From: Chlorobiota bacterium
GTDB taxonomy: Bacteria; Bacteroidota; Bacteroidia; Bacteroidales; B39-G9
Direction: 5' to 3'
NCBI GenBank assembly: GCA_013152655.1
Contig: JAADFW010000145.1
Span: 1 to 56,845 of the forward strand
Length of the DNA stretch: 56,845 bases
Below are positions 19,943 through 28,109 of this stretch, in pieces. The translations under genes and the position numbers were made by a program. The notes under the pieces were generated by a model. The model had not been told where the DNA came from. It saw only the letters and a program-made list of their open reading frames with translations, and ran no database searches. How positions within the stretch are numbered: position 1 is the first letter of the stretch; each line of letters begins with the position of its first letter.

Positions 19943-19956
19943 TAGCCCTTTTTTTT

Positions 19957-20751
19957 ATGCATCAAAAACTTTTGTTTGCTTTTATATTGATTTTTATTTT
20001 AACAAATTGCAAACAAAATAAACAACCTCCCACTAAAAAAATTATTAAGCAATCAACACAATTACCAGCAAAACAAAAATCTAAGGTAATTGTTGAAAAA
20101 AAAACAGATGCTTTAAAGCTAACAAACAAAAATATTATATCGTTTCTAACAAATTATGGGAAACATAATCCGGAAAATAAAGTTATTATTAAAACCGACT
20201 ATGGAAATATAATCCTTAAATTATATAAAAAAACACCTCTTCACAGAGCAAATTTCATTCGTTTGGTAAAATCAGGATTTTACAATAATACACTATTTTA
20301 CAGAATAGTATCTGGTTTTATTATACAAGGAGGTGATTCTGATGAGCCGGATAGAAAACAATTAAAAAATAAGGCTGGAAAATATACAATCCCTTCTGAA
20401 TTTAATCCAAATTTCTTCCATAAAAAAGGAGCATTAGCTATGACACGCAGCTATAAAAACAATCCGAATAAACGCTCCTCGCCATTCGATTTTTATATTG
20501 TACAGGGTGAGAAATACAACAATTTTCAACTAGATGCTTTTGAAAATGAATATAATATAAAAATAAGTCAATATAAAAGATCAATTTATAAAAAGTACGG
20601 AGGAGCACCCCATCTTGATGGAGAACATACTGTTTTTGGAGAGGTAATTTCAGGATTTGAAACCATTGACAAAATTGCTTCTGTTAAAGTTGACAGGTCT
20701 GACTGGCCTGTAAAAGATGTTTATATCAAAAGTATAGAAATACTAAACTAA
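19957..20751 (+). CDS. Peptidyl-prolyl cis-trans isomerase, cyclophilin-type lipoprotein
   Basis: Lipobox (FILTNCKQ), cyclophilin core (NFIRLVKSGFYNNTLFYRIVSGFIIQGGD, GALAMTRS, HTVFGEVISGFETID). Confidence 0.94.
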   Translation: MHQKLLFAFILIFILTNCKQNKQPPTKKIIKQSTQLPAKQKSKVIVEKKTDALKLTNKNIISFLTNYGKHNPENKVIIKTDYGNIILKLYKKTPLHRANFIRLVKSGFYNNTLFYRIVSGFIIQGGDSDEPDRKQLKNKAGKYTIPSEFNPNFFHKKGALAMTRSYKNNPNKRSSPFDFYIVQGEKYNNFQLDAFENEYNIKISQYKRSIYKKYGGAPHLDGEHTVFGEVISGFETIDKIASVKVDRSDWPVKDVYIKSIEILN

Positions 20752-21446
20752 TTGTCTTTATCTTTTTGTTGGTCAGTATCTTCAATATTTATAAAATTGA
20801 CTTTAGAATCTTCATCTCTATAAAAAATTCTTATGCGGGCAATATCACGCATAAAATCAATACGCCCAATTTCAATTTTTCTAATTTTTAATCCTGTTCT
20901 CTGCTCAAGGTCTTGTAGTAATAATTTTCTGTTTTCGGGTTTTATTAACTCAATTTTTTCATAAATAATAGTTTTTCTTAATTCAACTTTATTAAATATT
21001 ACTTTTTCAAATAAAGCTAAAACTCCAAGAATTAATAAGTTTGCTGTGATTAATTCTATATAACTAATTTTTTTGCTAGTAAGAGAATTAATTATTGAAA
21101 TACCAATGATGACAAATAAATATGTCATTTCCTTTATTGGAATCTGACTTGTTCTATACCTTATTATTCCAAATACAGCAAATAAACCAAGCGCAAAACC
21201 AAGTTGAAGCTTAACATTTTCTAACAAAAAACACAACATAAATATAGTTGTGCTCATTAATATATATGTAAAATAGTAATCTATGCGCCTTCTTGAGGGA
21301 TAATAAAAATACCTGACAATAATTCCAATTATCAAAAAATTGAAAAAGAAACGAATTAAAAGCTCAAAAAAATCAGGTGTGTCAATCAATTTAATCCCAA
21401 ATAATTTAATGTCCAAAAATGTTGTAATAATGTAAGAAGGTTCCAT
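20748..21446 (-). CDS. DUF4956 membrane protein
   Basis: Several TM helices and GLFAVFGIIRYRTSQIPIKEMTYLFVIIGISIINSL signature. Confidence 0.85.
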   Translation of the reverse strand: MEPSYIITTFLDIKLFGIKLIDTPDFFELLIRFFFNFLIIGIIVRYFYYPSRRRIDYYFTYILMSTTIFMLCFLLENVKLQLGFALGLFAVFGIIRYRTSQIPIKEMTYLFVIIGISIINSLTSKKISYIELITANLLILGVLALFEKVIFNKVELRKTIIYEKIELIKPENRKLLLQDLEQRTGLKIRKIEIGRIDFMRDIARIRIFYRDEDSKVNFINIEDTDQQKDKDN

Positions 21447-21457
21447 AGTAATACGTT

Positions 21458-21883
21458 TTATTCTTTTTCTATATCCGCTTTTTTATAAATATATTCTTCT
21501 TTTAATACTAGCTTCCCTTTATTATCATAAACAAGTTTAGCCATTTTAAGTTTTCCGGTATAAACATATTTGTTTACCTTTTTTACTTTTCCGTTTGCAA
21601 AATAAAATGTCCGTGTTAATAAATTGTCCCTTTCATCATATATGCTTTCAGTGTGCTTCTTAATTTTTCCATCTTTATCATAATTAATCTCTTCAATTAT
21701 ATTCCCTTTTTTGTCATAATTAACAATTTTTTTTACCCTTGTTTTTTCAATTCCTGTGGTAGAATCATATACAATGGTTTTAATACTCATTATTTTTTCT
21801 TCCTTAATATCCTTCTTTGATTGTGATATTCCGGTGAATGAAACAAATAAAAATAATAATAAAGGCAGATAAATTCTTACCAT
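21458..21883 (-). CDS. Exported YD/MORN-like repeat protein
   Basis: Signal peptide; iterated ‘YDkkGniieeinYDkdGkikk’ units. Confidence 0.65.
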   Translation of the reverse strand: MVRIYLPLLLFLFVSFTGISQSKKDIKEEKIMSIKTIVYDSTTGIEKTRVKKIVNYDKKGNIIEEINYDKDGKIKKHTESIYDERDNLLTRTFYFANGKVKKVNKYVYTGKLKMAKLVYDNKGKLVLKEEYIYKKADIEKE

Positions 21884-21930
21884 AATTCTATTGTATAAAA
21901 TATTAAAAAATATATTGGCAAAAAACTAAG

Positions 21931-22431
21931 TTATGCTTTATTTTCTGTTTTGCGGATATAATTTCTAAATGAATATGCCAATTTGTTTTTCTCATCAGGT
22001 TGATGAATTTCTTCCATATCTAACTGCCATTTATCCCTGTCAATCTCAATAAAAAAAGTATCACCAACAAAATCCTTATGAATACGGGTAATATACAATT
22101 TGTCAGCTATATCTATAGCTTGTTTATAAACAGTACCTCCACCAAGAATAAAAACCTCCTTTTGTCCGTTAGCAAAATTAATAGCTTCTTCAAGCGAATG
22201 AACAATATAACAACCCTCTGCTTTGTAATTCTTGTTAGAAGTAATTATTATATTAGTACGATTCGGCAATGGCTTTCCTACCGACTCATAGGTTTTTCTT
22301 CCCATAATAATATAATGGCCGGAAGTTATTTGTTTAAACCGTTTTAAATCTGCCGGCAAATGCCAAATTAACTGATTTTTATATCCAATAACATTATTTT
22401 CAGCTACAGCAACTATTATTGAAATAATCAT
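21931..22431 (-). CDS. folA: Dihydrofolate reductase
   Basis: IISIIVAVAENNVIGYKNQLIWHLPADLKRFK, IIMGRKTYESVGKPLPNR, VFILGGGTVYKQAI. Confidence 0.97.
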   Translation of the reverse strand: MIISIIVAVAENNVIGYKNQLIWHLPADLKRFKQITSGHYIIMGRKTYESVGKPLPNRTNIIITSNKNYKAEGCYIVHSLEEAINFANGQKEVFILGGGTVYKQAIDIADKLYITRIHKDFVGDTFFIEIDRDKWQLDMEEIHQPDEKNKLAYSFRNYIRKTENKA

Positions 22432-22445
22432 CTTTTTATAAATTT

Positions 22446-23240
22446 TTAAACAGAAATAGCACCCTTTATATGTGGATGTGGGTTATAATTAACAACTTCA
22501 AAATCTTCATATTTAAAATCAAAAATATTCTTAATTGCTTTATTTATTTTCATTTCTGGCAATTGTCTTGTTTCTCTTGTTAGTTGAAGTTTACTTTGAT
22601 TAATATGATTTAAATAAATATGAGCATCGCCAAGTGTATGAATAAATTCATAGGCTTCTAACCCTGTAACTTGTGCAACCATCATAGTAAGTAAGGCATA
22701 AGAGGCTATATTGAAAGGAACACCAAGAAAAGCATCTGCACTACGTTGGTATAATTGACAAGATAATTTCCCGTTTGCCACATAAAACTGAAATAAAATA
22801 TGACACGGAGGTAAAGCCATATTTTCAAGATCGCCAACATTCCATGCACTAACTATATGACGACGAGAATTAGGATTGCTTTTTAATCCTTCTATTAATT
22901 TTGATATCTGATCAATTGATTGCTCATTTTCAACCGGCCACGACCTCCACTGGTATCCATAAATATGCCCTAATTCACCATCTTTATCAGCCCATTCATT
23001 CCAAATTTTCACCCCGTTTTCATTCAAATAACTAACATTTGTTTCGCCTTTTAAAAACCACAGTAATTCGTAAATAATAGACTTTAAATGTAATTTTTTT
23101 GTTGTTAGTAAGGGGAATCCTTCCTGAAGATTAAAACGCATTTGATATCCAAAAACACTTGTAGTTCCTGTACCGGTTCTGTCTTCTTTTTTTTCGCCAT
23201 TTTTTATTATATGATTCAAAAGGCCAAGATATTGCTTCAT
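22446..23240 (-). CDS. thyA: Thymidylate synthase
   Basis: [58 protein letters not shown]. Confidence 0.98.
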   Translation of the reverse strand: MKQYLGLLNHIIKNGEKKEDRTGTGTTSVFGYQMRFNLQEGFPLLTTKKLHLKSIIYELLWFLKGETNVSYLNENGVKIWNEWADKDGELGHIYGYQWRSWPVENEQSIDQISKLIEGLKSNPNSRRHIVSAWNVGDLENMALPPCHILFQFYVANGKLSCQLYQRSADAFLGVPFNIASYALLTMMVAQVTGLEAYEFIHTLGDAHIYLNHINQSKLQLTRETRQLPEMKINKAIKNIFDFKYEDFEVVNYNPHPHIKGAISV

Positions 23241-23268
23241 CTTTTTAATTCTGTTACTTTAAAGTTTG

Positions 23269-24789
23269 TTAACCTAAAATCATCCCAACTATTGTAGCAG
23301 ACATTAATGACGCCAAAGTTCCTGCAAGTAATGCCCTTAATCCAAACTGCGATAAAAGAACCCTTTTCCCCGGGGCTAATGATCCAATTCCTCCAATTTG
23401 AATACCTATTGATGCAAAATTAGCAAATCCACATAACATATAGGTGGCCATAATAACAGATTTTTGTGAAGCAAAAGCACCGGCTTCCTTCAAATCTGCT
23501 AAACTTACATAACCAATAAATTCAGTCATTATAATTTTCTCACCCAACATTCTGCCTACAAGGGTTATGTCTTGTGTGGCAACACCTAACAACCACATTA
23601 ACGGGGCAAAAGCATAGCCCAAAATAAACTGTAGAGATAATTCTCTATATTGCCCGTGCGTAAAACTAGCAATTGAAGCGTTCAAGGATGTCCAGTCTCC
23701 TACTTTCAGAAAAACATAATTTAGCATAGCAATAAATGCTATAAAAACCAAAAGCATGGCTGCAACATTTACTGCTAAACGTAACCCTTCTCCTGTCCCA
23801 TTCGATATTGCATCTAATATATTTTTACCAATTCTATCTTTTGAAACATCAACACTTTTATCAATTTCTTTTGTTTGTGGTACAATTATTTTAGAAATAA
23901 CAACAACTCCAGGAGCTGCCATAATGGATGCTGCTAATAAATGCTTAGCAAAAATTAATCGCTGTACGGGGTCGTCTCCTCCTAAGAAGCTTATATAAAC
24001 AGCCAGTACACCACCAGCAAGAGTAGCCATGCCACCTGACATTACCAATAATATTTCCGACTTATTCATTTTTTCTAAATAAGCCTTTATCATTAATGGC
24101 GACTCGGTTTGTCCTAAAAAAATATTTCCTGCTACAGACAGGCTTTCAGCACCTGATAGATGTAATAGCTTTGTCATTACCCAAGCCATTCCGTAAACAA
24201 CTTTTTGTATTATACCAAGATAGAATAAAACGCTTGTTAAAGCAGAGAAAAATATTATAGTTGGAAGAATTGTAATTGCAAAATTTAAAAGTGGAGATTC
24301 AATTTTACCAGTTCCAAATGATTTAAAAAGAAATATGGTTCCTGCATTTGTAAAATCCAATATTTTCACAAAAAGCTTTCCAATTATTTCAAAAAATTCT
24401 TGTATGAAAGGAACATATAATACCCCAATAGCAAGAAGAATTTGTATGGTTAATCCGGTTAAAACTACTTTCCAGGAAACAGCCTTGCGGTTAGAACTAA
24501 ATAAATAAGCAATACCTATTAATACTATCATACCCAACAAACCACGAAGCAATGATTTTAAACTAAATCCGGCACCAATTTTAGCAGCAACATTATATTG
24601 ATGCTTCTTGATTGGTTCAATTACTTTTGTTGATTGCACATTTTCTACTACTTTACCGGAATCAGTTATTGCAACACGCTCGTTTTTATTAATAACTGAA
24701 TCATTATTATTGGTTTGTTTTATTACAGCAAAAACTGATAAACTAATTAGTAAAATAAAAATTGTGAAAAATATTCTTCGGTTTTTCAT
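23269..24789 (-). CDS. NupC-family concentrative nucleoside transporter with N-terminal extension
   Basis: CNT-family motifs (NIFLGQTESPLMIKAYL, GGMATLAGGVLAVY, ATYMLCGFANFASIGIQIGGIGSLAP); additional ~75 aa N-terminus with signal-like segment. Confidence 0.92.
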   Translation of the reverse strand: MKNRRIFFTIFILLISLSVFAVIKQTNNNDSVINKNERVAITDSGKVVENVQSTKVIEPIKKHQYNVAAKIGAGFSLKSLLRGLLGMIVLIGIAYLFSSNRKAVSWKVVLTGLTIQILLAIGVLYVPFIQEFFEIIGKLFVKILDFTNAGTIFLFKSFGTGKIESPLLNFAITILPTIIFFSALTSVLFYLGIIQKVVYGMAWVMTKLLHLSGAESLSVAGNIFLGQTESPLMIKAYLEKMNKSEILLVMSGGMATLAGGVLAVYISFLGGDDPVQRLIFAKHLLAASIMAAPGVVVISKIIVPQTKEIDKSVDVSKDRIGKNILDAISNGTGEGLRLAVNVAAMLLVFIAFIAMLNYVFLKVGDWTSLNASIASFTHGQYRELSLQFILGYAFAPLMWLLGVATQDITLVGRMLGEKIIMTEFIGYVSLADLKEAGAFASQKSVIMATYMLCGFANFASIGIQIGGIGSLAPGKRVLLSQFGLRALLAGTLASLMSATIVGMILG

Positions 24790-25007
24790 TGTGTAACTTT
24801 AAATAATATAATTTGAAAATTGTCTTAATAAATTAAACACACAAGATAATTCAAATTTATTAATTATTAAATAACTTAATAATTATGATAACTAATTTAT
24901 TCTAAAAGTATTCAGGGTAATAAGCAATTGAGCATTGCTGAGAAAGTATTATAATAACTTTATGATATAACCTAAATATGTGTTATCAAATGAAAAAGGT
25001 AAAACGG

Positions 25008-25628
25008 CTACCTGTTTTTTTCTCTCTTATTAATCTCATCTCTAATTAACGATGCCTTTTCATAATCTTCATTATCAATAGCTTTTTGAAGCATCTTTTC
25101 TAATTCCTTTTTTGTTTTATCTTTAAGTACATTGAACGGATCTGTGGTCTTTGGGTTAGCTTTTGCCTCTTTACTTACAGGGGGTTGCTTAATTTTACTA
25201 CGTTTTTTTTCTTTGTCAATATCTAAATAAATGCCTGCTTTTTCCATAATTTCTTCAGTAGTATAAATAGGACATTTAAACCGAATTGCTAAGGCTACCG
25301 CATCAGAAGTACGTGCATCAATTTTTATTCTATTATTGCCATTATCGCACACTAATTCAGAATAAAATATTCCTTCTTCCAATTTATAAACATTTACTTC
25401 TAAAAGATTAATATTAAAAGCAGTGGCAAAATTCAATAACAAATCATGTGTTAATGGCCTGGGAGGCTTTAAGCCTTCAAGTTCAATTGCAATTGACTGG
25501 GCTTCAAATCCGCCAATTATGATAGGTATCCTTCTTTTGCCATTTTCTTCACTTAAAACCAATGCATACGCTCCTGATTGCGTCTGACTATAAGATAACC
25601 CAAGGATGTTTAATAATATTTTACCCAT
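25008..25628 (-). CDS. Bifunctional nuclease family (DUF151) protein with C-terminal UVR motif
   Basis: SGAYALVLSEENGKRRIPIIIGGFEAQSIAIELEG; RTSDAVALAIR; UVR-like LEKMLQKAIDNEDYEKASLIRDEI. Start set to 25628 (MGKILLN) because ORF start 25649 lies in a hairpin. Confidence 0.92.
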   Translation of the reverse strand: MGKILLNILGLSYSQTQSGAYALVLSEENGKRRIPIIIGGFEAQSIAIELEGLKPPRPLTHDLLLNFATAFNINLLEVNVYKLEEGIFYSELVCDNGNNRIKIDARTSDAVALAIRFKCPIYTTEEIMEKAGIYLDIDKEKKRSKIKQPPVSKEAKANPKTTDPFNVLKDKTKKELEKMLQKAIDNEDYEKASLIRDEINKREKNR

Positions 25629-25637
25629 ACTAAAAAC

Positions 25638-25662
25638 AAAGGTAATCATTTTGATTACCTTT
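25638..25662 (-). terminator. Intrinsic terminator after etfA (minus strand)
   Basis: 11-bp stem AAAGGTAATCA-ttt-TGATTACCTTT; minus-strand transcript continues GUUUUUAG. Confidence 0.7.
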
Positions 25663-25690
25663 CATTTATTCTTTTAGCAAATATAATAAT

Positions 25691-26665
25691 TTACTTTTGT
25701 TCTTTAAAAGATTTAATGGCTTGTGTTAGTTTAGGAACAACTTCAAATGCATCACCTACAATACCATAATCGGCAGCTTCAAAAATAGGTGCTTCCGGAT
25801 CAGTATTAATAGCTACAATATTTTTAGATGAATTTACTCCGGCTAAATGTTGAATTGCACCCGAAATTCCAACAGCAATGTACAAATTTGGGCTAACAAC
25901 TTTACCTGTTTGTCCAACATGCTCTTCACTTGGCCTCCACCCCAGGTCGGAAACCGGCCTTGAACAAGATGTTCCGGCATGTAAAACTTCTGCCAGTTCT
26001 TCTAAAATTCCCCATTTTTCAGGGCCTTTCATTCCCCTGCCTCCTGAAACCAGAATTTCAGCATCTGTTATTGGAAGCTTACCTTTGTTTTTCATTACTT
26101 CCTTCGTTTCAAGTTTAAAATCTGTATCATTTATTGTAGGCATAAATTCTTCTACTTGAATTTCAACAGCATTTTCAACTAATTTAAATGCATTCTGATT
26201 CAAACTAATAAGTTTTATATCTGTTTTTAATTCTATATCAGCAAAAGCTTTACCTGAATATACTTTACGCCTAATAATAAACGGATCAATACTAACAGGC
26301 ATACTTGTTACACCCGGAGCAAAACCGGCTTTTAATTTAACCGAAACTCTCGGAGCAATCGATCGGCCTGAATAATTATTAGGAAATATTACAGTTTTAA
26401 CAGATAACTTTTCAATTAATTCTACAATAGCTGCAGAATAAGATTGTGCATTAAAATTTTGATATTTTTTATTTTTTATTTCAAAAGCTTTCTTAACTCC
26501 AAATTTACCTAACGAGGCTAATTCACCATCATTAGTAGAACCAAATGTTACAGCATAACATTCGCTATTATATAATTTTGAAATTTCAGAAGCAAAAGAT
26601 GCTAACTCAAAAGTTGCCTTTTTAAATTTGCCATCCCAATTTTCAGTAAAGACTAATACAGCCAT
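25691..26665 (-). CDS. etfA: Electron transfer flavoprotein alpha subunit
   Basis: LVSGGRGMKGPEKWGILEELAEVLHAGTSCSRPVSDLGW; GISGAIQHLAG; NTDPEAPIFEAADYGIVGD. Confidence 0.97.
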   Translation of the reverse strand: MAVLVFTENWDGKFKKATFELASFASEISKLYNSECYAVTFGSTNDGELASLGKFGVKKAFEIKNKKYQNFNAQSYSAAIVELIEKLSVKTVIFPNNYSGRSIAPRVSVKLKAGFAPGVTSMPVSIDPFIIRRKVYSGKAFADIELKTDIKLISLNQNAFKLVENAVEIQVEEFMPTINDTDFKLETKEVMKNKGKLPITDAEILVSGGRGMKGPEKWGILEELAEVLHAGTSCSRPVSDLGWRPSEEHVGQTGKVVSPNLYIAVGISGAIQHLAGVNSSKNIVAINTDPEAPIFEAADYGIVGDAFEVVPKLTQAIKSFKEQK

Positions 26666-26690
26666 ATCTAAATTTTTTTAAATTAATATT

Positions 26691-27434
26691 TTAAATAATT
26701 TTAGCTTCATCATGCAATAAGTGAACTAATTCTTCCACATTGTCGGCATCTACCATTTTACAAGCAGCTTTTGGAGGAGGAAGTTCATGCATAGTAATTG
26801 TTGTTAATTCCTCGCACTCAACCGGTTCTATAACCTTGAGAGGTTTTTTCCTGGCCATCATAATTCCTCGCATATTGGGAATTCTGGGTTCAAAAGCTAT
26901 TCCTTTTTGACCCGACGCTACAAAAGGAAACGATGTTTCTATTTGCTCTTTACCTCCATCAATTTCTCTCTCTACTATGGCTTTATCACCACTTATTTCA
27001 ACTTTGGAAGCACTGGTTATTGAAGGAATTTGTAAAAATTCTGCTAACATTTCAGATACCTGGGCACCATTGTAATTAATGGATTCTTTCCCTGTCAAAA
27101 CAATATCAAAACTCTCATTTTTAACTGCTTCAGCAATCTGTTTTGCCACAAAATATGCATCTTTCGGATCGGCATTTATACGTATTGCATCATCTGCGCC
27201 AATAGCCAATGCTTTTCTAAGAGTAGGTTCTGTATCAGAAAATCCTACATTTATTGCTGTTATGGTAATATTACCAACAGTCTCTTTCAATTCAAGTGCA
27301 CGAGTTAAAGATAGTTCTTCATATGGACCAATAATAAATTGTATGTCATCTTTCTTATATTCTAATTTATCATCGGTAAAGCTAATCTTTGCAGTTGTAT
27401 CCGGCACATGGCTTATACATACTAATATTCGCAT
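26691..27434 (-). CDS. etfB: Electron transfer flavoprotein beta subunit
   Basis: MRILVCISHVPDTTAKI; ALAIGADDAI; VLTGKESINYNGAQVSEMLAEFL. Confidence 0.97.
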   Translation of the reverse strand: MRILVCISHVPDTTAKISFTDDKLEYKKDDIQFIIGPYEELSLTRALELKETVGNITITAINVGFSDTEPTLRKALAIGADDAIRINADPKDAYFVAKQIAEAVKNESFDIVLTGKESINYNGAQVSEMLAEFLQIPSITSASKVEISGDKAIVEREIDGGKEQIETSFPFVASGQKGIAFEPRIPNMRGIMMARKKPLKVIEPVECEELTTITMHELPPPKAACKMVDADNVEELVHLLHDEAKII

Positions 27435-27464
27435 AATTTTTATTTATTATTTATTTAACATTTA

Positions 27465-27494
27465 CAAATTTATTAAAAAAAACAGCATATGAAA
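27465..27494 (-). promoter_or_regulatory. Candidate promoter for etfBA
   Basis: On the minus strand TTTC-N18-TAAATTTG, one mismatch to the Bacteroidetes consensus. Confidence 0.45.
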
Positions 27495-27523
27495 ACCGGC
27501 TTATTGAAGCCTTCTTCTAACAT

Positions 27524-27547
27524 TTTGATATATATATATGTATCAAA
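27524..27547. promoter_or_regulatory. 24-bp near-perfect palindrome, candidate operator
   Basis: TTTGATATATATATATGTATCAAA, 11 of 12 symmetric pairs match. Confidence 0.6.
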
Positions 27548-27579
27548 TTAAATTGAATTAATAAAATTTCTATAAATTT

Positions 27580-27627
27580 ATTATGCAAGTAAAGTATTTT
27601 TTCTTATATTTACAATGCTTGCATAAT
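27580..27627. promoter_or_regulatory. Spaced inverted repeat in the marR upstream region, candidate operator
   Basis: ATTATGCAAG (27580-27589) / CTTGCATAAT (27618-27627), perfect 10-bp arms 28 nt apart. Confidence 0.6.
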
Positions 27628-27638
27628 ATTTTTTTTAA

Positions 27639-28094
27639 ATGAATATAAAAGAAACCATCGACTTTCAGCTTAAATCAACATCATTAGCTCTTATGAGAAT
27701 GTACAATTTAATAGCTTCACAAAACGGAATTACACAATCTTTAGGGTATGTTTTAGTTAACATTGGGAAAAACGGAACTCCAGCAACAAAAATTGCCCCT
27801 TTAATGGGCATGGGAATTACCAGCTTAAGCCGGCTTTTAAATAAAATGGAAAAAGAAGGATATGTGTATAGAACACGTGATAAAAAAGACAAACGCGTAG
27901 TTATCATCTCTTTAACAGACAAAGGTATTTCATTAAGAAAACAAGTAAAAAAAACAGTAGTTGACTTTAATAATAAAATAATAAATAAAATTCCGGCAAG
28001 TGAAATGAAAATATTTATGTCGGTTTTTAACACTATAAAAGAACAAGTTGAAACTGACATTGTAAATTTTAATTTAAAAAATTCAATACAATAA
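27639..28094 (+). CDS. MarR-family transcriptional regulator
   Basis: Winged helix GMGITSLSRLLNKMEKEGYVYRTRDKKDKRVVIISLTDKG. Confidence 0.94.
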   Translation: MNIKETIDFQLKSTSLALMRMYNLIASQNGITQSLGYVLVNIGKNGTPATKIAPLMGMGITSLSRLLNKMEKEGYVYRTRDKKDKRVVIISLTDKGISLRKQVKKTVVDFNNKIINKIPASEMKIFMSVFNTIKEQVETDIVNFNLKNSIQ

Positions 28095-28109
28095 TTTAAT
28101 AATGAAATT

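Noticed and set aside
24987-25015. AGGTA/TACCT hairpin near the end of the nuclease gene
   Set aside because: Only 5-bp stem overlapping the stop codon; too weak to call
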